DNA from: Alitta virens
Lineage: Eukaryota > Annelida > Polychaeta > Phyllodocida > Nereididae
Direction of reading: 5' to 3'
Assembly (NCBI GenBank): GCA_932294295.1
Contig: OW028577.1
Location: forward strand, 9,072,001-9,136,000
DNA: 64,000 nucleotides
This document shows positions 23,501 through 35,461 of this stretch, in pieces. Every line of letters begins with the position of its first letter. Positions within the stretch are counted from its first letter, which is position 1. Under the pieces are notes generated by a model. It was not told the origin of the DNA, did no database searches, and was given only the letters and a program-made list of their open reading frames with translations. The position numbers were made by a program, and so were the translations under genes.

Positions 23501-26500
23501 AAGATTTAAACAAGACAAAGCTTATATTTACCAAGGTTTATATTTATCTGGTGATAGATGTAAGCCAATTATTAGCTATAGAAGTGGACAGAAGCTGCTG
23601 GCTTGAGCATGTTTAGATCACAGTCAGGTATAGGTTGCTACAGACAGCTAGAGTCGAGGTATTTTATGAAAACCGTGCAAGGTGATTCAAAACAAGCATT
23701 AGGAAAAATCGATCCCATGCTATCTCTTCGAATGTTTGATACCTATATTTTACCTATCCTGGAGTACAATAGTGAAATATGGACAAGTGAAAAATCTATG
23801 CCTGAATTAGAAAATTTGCAACTTGCATATCTTAAAAACATATTAGGAGTTAGAAAACAAACACCATCTTTAGCAGTCTATGGTGAAACAGGTAGATTCC
23901 CATTGCATGTCAGACAGAAAATTAGAATGGTGAATTACTGGATAAGATTGGAAAGAGCACCTGATGACAGTTTACTTAAGAAAGGTTTAAATTTTCAGAA
24001 GGAAATTTATGTGAATGCAGTAAATGGAAATAACTGGTTCAGTAAAGTGTGTCATGTATTAAATAACTGCAACATTGAATATGATATTAGTAACCTCAGA
24101 AACTTTGACATTGATAATATCTCTAACACAGTGAAACTAAGACTCTATGAAGCCGAACATGAGCGACTTATAAATGCAATAAATGACAGTTCACAACAAC
24201 CAAAACTTAGGACATAAAAACTATTTAAAACTGATTGTAGAATAGAACCTTATCTTGAATTGCAACAAATTCGCAAAGTGTTAACTAAAATAGCTAGATT
24301 TAGGACAAGTTCACATAGCCTGAAGATTGAAACAGGTCGACACCATAAACCTATAATTCCCGCACCAAATAGAATATGTGAAAAGTGTACGTTAAACTTT
24401 GTAGAAGACGAAATTCACTGTTTGATAGTCTGTCCTGGTAATGAGCAACACCGTGTTAACCTTTTTTTGAATGCAACTAAACTTATTAACAACTTCTTGT
24501 CTCTAGATGATATAACTAAGTTTACAGCAATAATGACAAACAAGGAACCTGAGTTATTAAATAGTTTAGGAAAGTTTCTCCTTCAAGCCGATGTGTAGAG
24601 AAAACCATCTCCTGTATCCACACAGTTATTAATTTAGTTTATTAGTTTATTAGTTATGATGTGCTTGTCATGATTTGGACTTTAAGAGTGAAATGTTTTT
24701 ATTAGCGGCTTATATTTTTTTTATTGTGTATGTGGATTTTAAACACAAAATAGTTAACTTGGTGGCTGGAACTTTGATTATAGTTAATCAAAATAGTTAA
24801 CTTGGTGGCTGGAACCTTGATTATTGAAATTTCATTGCTTTCTGTATTTACATTAATGTCTCTTTCATGTTATCTTTTAACTGAATGACATATGTATCAC
24901 TTATGATATTTTACATGTCAATAAAATCTATAAATATATGAAACTAACTGTAGATGTCTCATTTGTAGATCATACACAGTTCATGTCAAATCTGCCTTTT
25001 GTTGTTTGATTTTTAGGTCATTAAAAAATGTCGTTCACCATGTTGTTTTTGCACTTGTTTTTTTGTTGTTGTTGTTTTTGTTTTTGTTGATTTTTTTTGT
25101 CTCTTTTTTTCATTCTCAAATACCACTATATATGGCTCCTCTAGTAATTTGATACACGGCTGGATATTAACCATATTCTTGTCTTCTTCGCTACTTCGGA
25201 CAAATCTTTCAAATTTATTCTTTTCTGTAGTTCTTCGTTGCTGACACAATACATGTATTCTATATATATTAGGCTGTGCTACTTTCTGGTGCTTTCTATT
25301 ATGTGGGTGATGGGAGAATGTGGTCTGTTAGTAATACCTGTCTATTCGTCACTCATTATTTAATATAAGAGTATATATATTTATATCCTCCATGGTGTGA
25401 CTTGGGTATACGGAATTGTATGTGGCATATATTTATTGCAATGTCATATAGGAATGAACGTCATTCATATGAGATCGCGTGAGTTGTCTAGGATACTATA
25501 TAAACGACAGGATATGACATGTTTTGTACCAATACATGCATCTGTAAATCCATGTAATTTTTATCATGGATTAATTGAGACAACTACATCATTTATTAAT
25601 TAACCATTAAGTGTCTGTAGCAACAGAATTGGCTGAATGCGCATCATTGTTTTCATCCAACTGTCCATCAATAATTAATGGGACCTATTAGATGGGCGCG
25701 AAAGAGCCATTTGACTCGTGAATGCCTGAATGCTTCATTGGAATGAGTTGTCCGTAGGATGTCCATTGCCGTTGTAGACACGATAGGTGTCGCTTTGTGT
25801 ATAACAATGCATTTATAACTCACTAATGACAGACACATTCTAATCAAGTGGTCAGCCGTCTTATGCATTTATATGGCTTGGGATGAAGGGGTCAAGACAA
25901 TAGATCTGCGATGATAGCTTGAACTTGTCATGAAATATTCATCTAATGAGTCCTTTTGTCCTCTCTACGAACGAGACAGATATAGTTTTTATCCCATGGC
26001 AGCAATGTCTACAAAATAGTACATTAAGGTAAAAAAAAGTCTTGAGCCTTGTTTAATCTGGTGGAATAGGGATATAGCTCACAGTCGGCAGTTACAAAAA
26101 AAGTTTAAAAACTAGAAAACCACAACAGCCATATCCTTAATCAGCGGCGAATCGCATGGGCTGTATTCCAAAACCCTCTTTATAGTACTACCTTTAGCCC
26201 TTACCTGGGGAAATTAATTTTGTAGACGACAAAATGTAAATATGAATGAAATAAAAAGCATAAAAATAAAAATAAAAATACAAGATATACAGATAAGGTT
26301 TTGTAAGCTCACTGAACTTCCGCACTATGAAGTACAACTTTTTTTTTTTTTTCTTGCTTGGCCATGCATAATGCTTAGGCCCTAATTGTCACCTATTTGC
26401 TCGGTAGGGTAGTTGTGTAGTAGCAGCCACGGTTCCTGATATCTCATTTCATTCGGTACACTGTTTATTCCAGACAATCCGTCTCTGCACTCTATCACAA

Positions 26501-29500
26501 TCTGAGGGTGAGTGACCTCTCTGTTTGCAGCTGTTGCATTTTATGCTCAATTGCTTACACGATTTGCCGCAACAAGTGCGCTGAATTAAAGGCCTATAGT
26601 CCGCATTGCTGTCTTTGTTTAGGTCCTTACTTTGCATCTACACACGCACAAGCAATGGAAGTGTGCGGTTGGGACAGTGGGGACAGTGCAGGAATGTGAA
26701 CAAAAACACGAATTCATATGCATAAAATACATAAATTGTTGTGAGTGATGGTTCTTCCATTGTGAGGACATCTCGCACAAAAACACTGCTCCTTTTCAAT
26801 GTAGGTCAGGCAGAAGAGCTAAAACAATGTGGGGTTAGGTGAAATATGGCTATTTTTGTAAAATGCAACTTCTACCTGGGAACGTAGAAGGAGGTCTTGT
26901 GTCAGTGTGATGTTTGAAGTTCACAGCTTGAATTGATATATAAAGTTATAAGCCACAATTGGTCACAATTATGCGAATACTTAGGAAATTCTGTTTTTGT
27001 TTTTGTCTAAGTAGTAAAAAAGGAGTCAGGCATACAAAATATTGAATGAGACTTTACTATAAAAAATACATCACAATAGTCTGAGACTGAAAATCTATGT
27101 CTTGGCCTAATACTTAAGAAAATTAATTTTGCGAATGTATAATCAGTAGAACCAAATGTGTAAGTTTTGTTATTATTGAAAAGAAATTATTTTCCGTGTA
27201 CTTCATATAACAATTTTCAGACGTTTTTTTATTTCCTCGTCTGGTGTCGGTAAAGACTAATTAGCAAAGCTCTTTTTGGCCTTAATTAGTGGTAGTAGGT
27301 CAGGGTTCTTTAGCCAATTTGTTAATGCCTTCAATTGAACCCTCTGGCCATGCCACCCATAACAAAAAGCAATCTAGTTTATTAGTTGCTTTTTCATTAT
27401 TTAAAAATGCTTACAGTGTGTATTTATTGATGATTACATGAGATAAATAACATTCTGACCATTGGCAAATTTATCTAGAATTTGCATTTTCTGTCTGTTT
27501 ACAAGAGTCTAAAACTATCATTCAGAGTCACTCATAATTATGTTGACAGTATTCTTCCACACTTATTGTTACGTTTAATCTCCCTTATTTACCATAACAC
27601 AACAACCTTTGTGTTTGCCAAGACCATCATGTCCTTTATACAGAAACAGTATGTTGAATCTGGGTGTTTAAAGCATTGTTATTCAGCATGAGTTTTTTAA
27701 ACAATACAAGGTTTTAAAAGCATGCGCTTTGAGCATACCAATTAAAGTCATCTATTGACAGCATCTATCTATCCATCTATCTATCTAGCTATTTAGCTAT
27801 CTATCTAGCTAGCCATTACTATTGTTTTACATAGCTTTTAGGCATTTCTTTGTGGTTTTATAACTTTAAATAACGAAGTCTGTACCTAGTAATGTTATCC
27901 ATATTTGAAGATGACGAAGCCCTTGAAAATGTAGCTCGCATGCCATCATTACATTAGCTTTCTCATACTACAGAGATGTGTTCGTTAATACCTCATTCAT
28001 CAATGAAATCCCATTAATGAAAGTGAGCTGACAGCTGTAATTGGTATGAATGAAAAGGAAAATTAACCCCTCCAAATGAAAGTGTTGTTGTATTATGCAT
28101 GAACATAGTGAGACACACAAATCTTTAGGAAGATGAGCGAGGTGTTTGTCTTGAAAACTTCACATCTATTTTGTGTAAAACCTCAACATTATGACCACAA
28201 TAGGTGCAAATTTATTAGACATGTATGGTCATCTTATCGTGGATTTTCATGGAAGTTTCTCTGTATTTCCACCAGGTGGCTAAACTAGAATACTGCAATT
28301 ATATTGGCTGAAAAAGTTTCCGCCCTTGGCTGTGATTGGCTGAAGCAAAGTGCATCCTAGCAGCAGTATTTTTAGTGCATTTTAATGTATATTTGACACT
28401 TTATCATTTAGTTGATTTTGTTATTTCCCTGAGAAAGTTATATTTAATATGGAATCAGTTAGTTATTACCTACTGTGTCTGAAAAGCAAAAAGAGTAATA
28501 AGAGGAGAGGAAAGACTTATGTCTTGCTGAATTCAGTGCCCTTCAGTGAAAAGACTCTATTGGGAACAGTTGCACCAACATAGGGAGCTGTTAGTCCAGG
28601 AGTGATAGCACAGATAATATTCTTTGCAGTGACAAGCTGAAATGTCAGAAAATGTACAGTAAAATGTCTGGAATAACATATTTAAAGTCTCATAAAAATC
28701 CACCTTGTGCTTGTTGTGGTAAAGTTGAAAATGTTCGATTAATGTGTGTAATGATGTCAATTTATATGCATACGAATACATTTTTTTCATCATCAGTATA
28801 TAACATGCACTATCTGAACACGAAACATGGGATTCATATGGGGGGAAAGTTCACCTTATATGTAAATATTTAATTTATATTAAATGTTGTTTGAAATGTA
28901 ACAGTTTCCATAGTGACATATATATTGATGAATTCCATCATTATGTTTATCTGAAATAGAAATGGAACTTGTATCATGTCATTGCAAACGTTTAACTTCC
29001 AATCAACCAAACTTCCATACATGCCCAAGCATTAGGCCTTATCCTCTAATAACTGATCATTTTGTTACTATAAAAAATGTATCAAAATCGCAGTCATTGT
29101 GCTATTATCATGTTGAAAATGTTCATTTAATCATGAAAATAAATTCTTTCATGGAATTCCTGGTGTCTGACAGTCTGTTGGTTCTTCGTTTGAATTATTT
29201 CGAACAATTTCCATATCTTGGATATATGATAAAAATATGGAAATGGCAGCCATTTTGGACACATCTTAATTCAACACCCACTCTGCCACAAAGAAGATTT
29301 GTTCACCAATTCCAGCGTGGTGGAGTCACTACTTTCACAGGAAATTTTGCAATATTATTGAATCTACAGAGCAATTTACACACTGCGAGTTAGATTTAAT
29401 GTTAGAAATTAATTACTTAACATTCAAAATATTAATGAATTCGGAGATTCCACGTGTGCGAATGAAAAGACGCTGTATCATCATTAAGATTTTTACCGTA

Positions 29501-32500
29501 TGTTCACAAAATCAAACTTTCAGTTGCATTGCCTGCTTCAGCATATTTTATACATGTTTAGATATTAAATTCCTGTAAAAGTGAAACAATCTAACTGTGT
29601 TTGAGCCAGGTAATTGTTGAGGAAGACTAAGTCACCATTAGGTAAGGCTGTTCGGAAAATGTGACGGAGTTACCATATTTTGTGAAGAAGTCACGAGACG
29701 CTATATAACAATTGTCTTTTCTGTTAGATAAGGGAAGTTATCATATATTGGCTGCAATTTAGATGTCATTTCATAAATTATGTACTGTGGCAAATTAGTA
29801 AGCCCACAAAGCTGCTCTGCATTGGCAGTGACTTCTTTATTACAGAAAAACTTCAAGTCAAAATGTCACACAAAATTTCATTGATTACTGCTTGCTCAAT
29901 CAAATTGACCAGACAACCCCCCAAAACTTATCATGTGACGTATGTAAATGTGGACTCAAAGTAGCAGCGAACTAGTGGGTGAGGAGGGGGCCACTAAATC
30001 AAAATATATGAAAGTTGCTGCAAAACCATCTGGTTTCCATTTAATCTTTAAGACCCTCCTTCCTTTGAATCAATTAGGGATTGGCCAACGATTTTTATAA
30101 CAGTATGACGTCACATCAACACTTCAATAAATCTCATGGAATGTAGTCAGTTTGATTAAATGCTACATTTGTATACAACACAATAATCAAGAGCGCACTA
30201 GAATTACTGCCGACCCAATATGTGTGCACTGTTAGTTCAATTTCCTTTCACAATTTGGCCCTAGTGTTGTGTTGACCATTGTGAAAAAGTCCTCTGGATC
30301 CAGTATCCAGAATGTGGATCAAATAATTGGTCTGGGTTACAGTTCCATAGTTTGATCAAAACCACCATTAACAATAGGTGTTTGAACATAAGAAGACACA
30401 GAGGTACCAACACAATTGAGTAGCCCAGCAGCATTGATGGTAAATACTGCAACAGTATTCTGGATCCAGGATCCGGAATATGATCCAGATCACCTCCAAA
30501 ATATAATCAGTTCTAGGGTTCAGCAATATCCACCTGCCCACCAAATTTCACCCTAATCCTTCACAACATTTTGAGATATCCTGCTAAAAGCAAAAAAATT
30601 AACAAGCTTGGCTTTTTATAGTAAATAATAAATAATATATATAAATTTTTTTATTATTATTATTTGCCATGATGTTTTACACTGAACAAACTATAGTTCT
30701 TTAACAGGACTTGTTTTAAGTTGTTTATGATATTTTGGTGAATGATCAACCATAAACGTTGCTTTATCCCACTTATGATGGTGACTCCGTCACATCTTAT
30801 ATTTCAGTGACTCCGTCACATTAAAATTACCAGAGTCTGATTAACTAGAGTCATAAAATTGTGTAGAATAAAAGCTTAAACATGTTTCTCACTCGCCACA
30901 AACCGAATTTTTCCAAATTTGCTGCCTTTTTTTTTTTCTAAAATTTTGGGAGGAAAACTATGTTAACAATGCATTCTTGAAAGTAACAGAAAAGAGAATT
31001 CAAGAATTGACCAAATTTACCCTTCTTATGATCTAAAAGCTTTATTCTGTTATTTAAGCAATGATTCCTTGGTATAGATGCCATGGAGTTGTCACAAAGC
31101 CTTGATATAATCAATCTACCTTTCAGTTCGTCACCCGAGCAGACAGCAAAAAAACCAGAGTAGAACTGTTTGAATTTGTTGTCCAGACAGAAACAACTGA
31201 CATGAAAATATTAAATTATCAAAATGCATAACTCTAGTCATCAAAAAACACAAAAACTGAAGTCACAGTGATAGATTTATTTTTCAGCCTAATATTCCAC
31301 TTTTTCAATGGAATTGCAGCTCTACCAGAAACCGTGCAGAATCATTGGTTGATGACATCATGTAACCATGTCGTCATTAATGCACTCAGTGGTCTCATCG
31401 TGGGATTTTATCACGAAACAATTATTTGAGATGATTATAATAATGAGGTGGTATTAAGATGGAATTCCCAGTGTTGTTTTCTGTCGGCAGTCTTGCCAGT
31501 GACATTGAAGATGTGTTATCACTGCATTGAATAAATAATGAATAGGTCCGTCATCAGTTTGTTGAGTAAATCACGCTCATTTGTCACAATTTTGCAGGCC
31601 ATTCATGTGTATTGTATTCCATGGCCTTGGGTGGGTGACACACCAAGTGGAAAAAGTGCACTATAACCATTGTGGGAGTCATTTCTTCCCAAATACACAA
31701 TTAACATACATAATTTTTCTGAATTAGATATTGTAGATTTATTTTTCTATCAGGAATAAAGTACTACAAACATGGCTTTATTGTGATATAGGGTTGCACA
31801 GAATCAAAGAGCATCTGGTCTGAGTTGATTGACAAAATCCCTTCAGGGATATTACAAACTTTATTTCTGCATTCAAGGCACCTGTCCCTAATTGATTATT
31901 TAAAGAGAATTATTGCAGAATGGTTCCCCTGAAAATTTGGTATCAGACAAAATCTACTAGAACTGAAGATGATATTCCGGGGGTCACAAACACAAAACCA
32001 TCCCACCACTATAAATATTCTATAATGCATTAATATTGAGTAAGGCAAAGGCGGGTCTATACAACTGTCTCTACATGTATATTACTTGGCCAAATGTGCC
32101 ACGTGCGTTTTCCATGAGAAGAATAAACGCATGGTTTTTGCCTAATTAAAAAGAGGTGAAAATGTGTTTTCCATGCGTTTATCCAAACGCATGGAAAACG
32201 CACGTAGCACATTTAGCATTGTGACAGTTAGCTCTCCCAAACTTCTTAAACTGAAACCTGTCAGCAGAACTGTACAAGCATGAGTCTGTCGCAACACCGA
32301 ATTACTGCATAGGCATTCCACTGGTTGGTTTGGAGCAAAGAATTACAGCTTGGGATTTAAGAGTTACTTCATTGCTATATTCTACCCTGCATATCCCGAA
32401 GGCACGTGACATGCATTTTCCAGGCAGAGAAAATTCAATATCAGAAAAGTACATTATTTGCAACTGTTAAACAAATCGGGTGGCATTTTGCCACGAACAA

Positions 32501-34747
32501 TTTCATATAGTCCTGTCATACAGCGCTGAGCAATAACAGTGAGGTTTGCGAATAAAAGCTCGCCGCCAGAATGTATAATATATGACCACCACTCTAAAAG
32601 CCTCTTAATGTGTAACAAGACGTTTTCGAAGACTTTGTCAGATGCTTTCAATGGGCATTTAGGCACAAAATGCTCCTAAGTTTACCTATTAACAGACACA
32701 ATGCTCATACACGACAACCAATTACCAAAAAGTAGTCTTACTGACTACCCGAGAGAGTCATATATTTAATAATCATATTTTATTTACAACACACATTAAA
32801 CGCTAACAAATATCATGCAGGTGAACCTAGTTTTAAGTTCGGCTTTTATATTTTAAAAAAAGACCATTAATTGGAACAAGTTTAAAACAATGAAGTAACG
32901 TCAGTATTAAAAATCATATGATGCCTTTCCTTGACATCAAAATATATGACCTATTGCCCGTAATTCATATTGTCACTTTTAATGTCATATTACATATTAC
33001 ACTTTTAGTAGCAAATTCCTCTGTTCCTGTCTGCACGACATGGTTTTAATTAAACTCTGTGGTGATTAATAGCTCCATTTTATGACAAAGAAACGTGATT
33101 CATGTACGTGTAATCCTTCCTGTGGGAATCTCATGTCTTTTGTGAGGAATTATTATTGATGATAAACATCCAAAGCTCCTGAGAAGATGGATTCATGTAA
33201 CTGTTGTACGATGTATACATATTGTACAGTTGTATATTTCTGATGTATAAACAGAACAAGGGCAATCTGCAAGAAATGTCTTCAAATTGCATAGATATCA
33301 TTTCACTTCATGGACCTCCACAAATCTTGCTACAATGTTTCAATTAATTCTGACAACTTTATTACAATATTGTAGAACACGTCATCACTAGGTGATATGG
33401 TTGACTCTAAAAAAACTTATAAATAAAGCATTGCAGCAATATTTCATATATTCCCTCAAAATATTACCAAAATGCCGTCACTTCATTCAAATTATGAATG
33501 AAGTAACAGTGTGTAAATTTTGAAAATTTTGAAAACATATCATAATTAGTGTAATCCTAGTAGCATTATTTAGGTAAATATTCATAAATTCATTGACAAA
33601 ATATCTGCATCATGCAGATGAATATTGCCTTGACATTGTCACAATGGGTTTTTAATATATTCATATAACAACTAATACCTTGTCTTTACAGGGCATCCAT
33701 GATTAATGTACCTAAGATGATTCTAAATGAACTGTTTTATGACTGATTCCAGAATTTATGAAGATGACAAAAGAGGGTATGACAGTTCAGATGAAGACAT
33801 TGCTGCCAGGTATGAGTGTTTCCATAGTCTTTCGCCATTTAGGAAATCCCTTTACCCCAGAAAGACAATGCATTTTGTTTTACCTTTCAAATTTCCACCA
33901 GGTGGCTACGACAGAATACTGCAATTCTATTGGCTGAAAAAGTTCAAGCCCTTGACTGTGATTAGCTTAAGCAAAGTGCATCCTAGCAGCAGTATTATTA
34001 GTGCATTTTACTGAACATTTGACATCTTATTTTTCATTTTATTTCTGTTATTTTCCAGAGAAAATTATATTTATGGAATCAGTTAGTTATGATCTTCTAT
34101 GTCTGAAAAGCAAAATGAGTAATAAGAGAAGAAAAGTAGCCGTCTACTACAACTAAGAAAGACTTATGTCTTGCTGAATTCAGGGATGCTCTGTGAAAAG
34201 ACTCCATTAGTCCAGTTCATGAAACTGATCCACTCCTTGTATCAGCTAATAACTACACAAATGGATATTTTGAATGGAATTACAGAATTTCTATATATTT
34301 TTTCTTTATGACAGCAGTAATTTCTGAGAAGAGCCCTATCACATTCAAGCTCCCTGAGAAATGCTATAGCTTTGTTGACAGGCAAATTGTTCTTATCCAC
34401 AATTAGGCATCCACGTGCAGCGCCATTATATTAAAGTGATGTATTGCTAAAATGTAGTGTCTTATTCGGGAGTGCATTTCCTGTATTTACTTATAATTGG
34501 TTTGTAAGTCACACATTTCATGATTCGTTAACATAGCGTCTATTTAATTTCTAGAAATTGGCTGGAGTTAATATCTCAACAACTGCCAGATGGCGACACC
34601 ATACTTCCTGCACGGGAGACTCGGCGAAACATACGACGTTGCGCTACAGGATGGTGCAAAGGCGTATGTTGCGGGAAGGACTGTTGTAAAAAGGGATGGA
34701 GTTGTCGATACATGTCCTTCATGAGGGCACATAGGTGTGTCCCTTAA
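20517..34747 (+). CDS. Secreted cysteine-rich peptide precursor (3 exons), family not recognised
   Basis: Exons 20517-20593, 33753-33809 and 34555-34747 are all joined at phase 2, each junction completing an AGA arginine. They total 327 bases, 108 residues plus TAA. Residues 1-22 are a signal peptide (MPMMSSPQLLLCVIF, cleavage likely after VNA). Residues 26-67 are an acidic propiece with YEDDKR and GYDSSDED. Basic sites RRNIRR (68-73) directly precede an eight-cysteine end domain, with cysteines at 74, 79, 83, 84, 88, 89, 95 and 106. The spacing is C-x4-C-x3-CC-x3-CC-x5-C-x10-C. The cysteine order (C-C-CC-CC-C-C) is that of some knottin-type peptides, so a compact disulfide-knotted hormone, defence peptide or channel-active peptide is possible. 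Function is not established. The ATG has a good context (AAG before it). AATAAA follows at 34992. The 13.2-kb first intron is full of repeats and could hide another exon, which is the weakest point of the model. Confidence 0.68.
21776..21821 (+). other. Strong stem-loop
   Basis: AGAGCATTAAGCAACCA pairs with TGGTTGCTTATTAATGCTCT across an 8-base loop, with a small bulge in one arm. It is followed at 21842-21849 by a TGACGTCA palindrome. It lies in intron 1 of the secreted-peptide gene. Could be a fold-back element end or a small-RNA-like hairpin. Confidence 0.5.
22041..22145 (+). repeat. (GGATA)n microsatellite
   Basis: About 20 tandem GGATA pentamers, the last several altered to GGATG. Open frames read through it on the minus strand are artefacts of the repeat. 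Confidence 0.97.
23472..23672 (+). repeat. 320-bp inverted-repeat element, copy 2 (shortened)
   Basis: Starts with CAGTTAGTTTCATTAAAAG like the 38627 copy. It shows the 'gtaagccaattattagcta' and 'acagtcaggtatagg' blocks and stops at 'attttatgaaa', where LINE coding sequence begins. Part of the middle is missing relative to the full copy. Confidence 0.6.
23673..24935 (+). pseudogene. 5'-truncated LINE, C-terminal part of ORF2
   Basis: Plus-strand frames 23603-24217 and 24260-24598 encode the end of a LINE reverse-transcriptase protein. It includes 'MFDTYILPILEYNSEIW' (region after the RT palm), 'GRFPLHVRQKIRMVNYWIRL', and a terminal C-x2-C-x11-H-x4-C zinc knuckle (CEKC...HCLIVC). A single stop (TAA at 24215) separates the frames. 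Much of the same text appears in the LINE at 50320, so both belong to one family. The 3' UTR holds a 43-bp tandem duplication ('aaaatagttaacttggtgg', 24747-24826) and ends in AATAAAATCTATAAATAT near 24935. The whole lies in intron 1 of the secreted-peptide gene. Confidence 0.85.
24936..28199. other. Intronic stretch, no gene recognised
   Basis: Within intron 1 of the secreted-peptide model. Contains T-rich and A-rich low-complexity tracts (25060-25110, 26335-26352) and short ATCT runs near 27760-27810. No supported exon. Confidence 0.3.
28200..28561 (+). repeat. Dispersed 315-360 bp repeat, copy 2
   Basis: Aligns with 14365-14714 and 33886-34209 across its length, including 'tttccaccaggtggcta' near 28268 and 'gtcttgctgaattcag' near 28521. 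Confidence 0.8.
28562..32085. other. Intronic stretch, no gene recognised
   Basis: AT-rich. The 143-codon frame at 28962-29393 has no recognisable domain. Near 30290-30495 there are repeated 'ctggatcca/ggatcc' words and the phrase 'ccaccaaatttcaccctaat', giving a repeat-like flavour, but no family is named. Confidence 0.25.
32086..32218 (-). repeat. Nested palindromic element, copy 2
   Basis: The same element as 9981-10133 but reversed. The perfect inner hairpin TTTTCCATGCGTTT-ATCC-AAACGCATGGAAAA is now in the right arm, and the degenerate arm is on the left. Outer ends TTGGCCAAATGTGCCACGTG and CACGTAGCACATTTAGC are inverted. Confidence 0.75.
32219..33752. other. Intronic stretch before exon 2 of the secreted-peptide gene
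   Basis: AT-rich with no recognised element. An alternative acceptor (TTACAG ending near 33691) would add in-frame codons but runs into TGA at about 33743, so the acceptor at 33752 is preferred. Confidence 0.3.
33886..34209 (+). repeat. Dispersed 315-360 bp repeat, copy 3
   Basis: The third copy, inside intron 2 of the secreted-peptide gene and only 77 bp after exon 2. It carries a short extra stretch near 34136-34160 relative to the other copies. Confidence 0.8.
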
Positions 34748-34991
34748 CAGCTCTGCTGGATACCTGCAGCCTTTGTTTTGGACTCATGATGGTGGAGCAG
34801 TTACCTGTGAAAACCACTAGATGGCAGCTCTATCATAGTGACGTCCTCTCACGCGCGTTATTTAAAAAAATGTCATATAGTTGAAATTCCTCTCAGATGG
34901 TTTCTTATTCTAATCTAAATCTTCCTTGCATTTAAGTTAAAGATGTTTTTTTTTTTTTTCAACAGATTTGTGTGGTTATAGTATATTTTTG

Positions 34992-34997
34992 AATAAA
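34992..34997 (+). terminator. Poly(A) signal of secreted-peptide gene
   Basis: AATAAA 245 bases after the stop codon. The next gene (growth factor) ends on the opposite strand with its own signal at 35131-35136, so the two genes converge. Confidence 0.6.
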
Positions 34998-35130
34998 GAA
35001 ACCGTGTAGGCCTACAAAAATACAGTGTGCGTTTCTTGTTCTTGTTTTCATAGCTAAAACTGTATATATCAAATCTGAAATGATGCTAACCAGATCAGCA
35101 AATGAACAGCACCATGAATATTTTAATCAT

Positions 35131-35136
35131 TTTATT
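35131..35136 (-). terminator. Candidate poly(A) signal of PDGF/VEGF-family gene
   Basis: AATAAA on the minus strand (TTTATT on plus), about 325 bases after the TAA stop of the growth-factor gene. Confidence 0.45.
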
Positions 35137-35461
35137 TTACTTAAGCTGTATGCACAATTTTATATGATTTGCCAGATTTACAAATTCCATTTGTTTTTTC
35201 AAAAAACCATCTTTTTTGGCATATTTCTGTAATACTGAACAATGATATATAAATGATAATTAAGTTATTACTTACACACAATACATACAAGTTACTCAAT
35301 TGTGTAGCTTACAATGTCACAATGGCATAGCATGTCACTAAGAAATGAGTCATAATGAGGCTAATCCGAGAGTCCCCAATTAATTATTCATTTTCATAAA
35401 AAACAAATATAGTGACACCATTGTTTGTCAAGGGCTTACATGTTAGAGGGGACTGCACTGT

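Noticed and set aside
25013..25249. Lys/Thr-rich 78-codon frame
   Set aside because: The tail is an artefact of T-rich low-complexity DNA, and the front part has no recognisable domain.
28962..29393. 143-codon open frame as a gene
   Set aside because: No domain, no splice signals linking it to other exons, and composition like the surrounding intron. It lies inside the secreted-peptide intron.
33692..33752. Earlier acceptor for exon 2 of the secreted-peptide gene
   Set aside because: In the frame set by exon 1 it meets a TGA at about 33743, whereas the acceptor at 33752 keeps the frame open and preserves phase 2.
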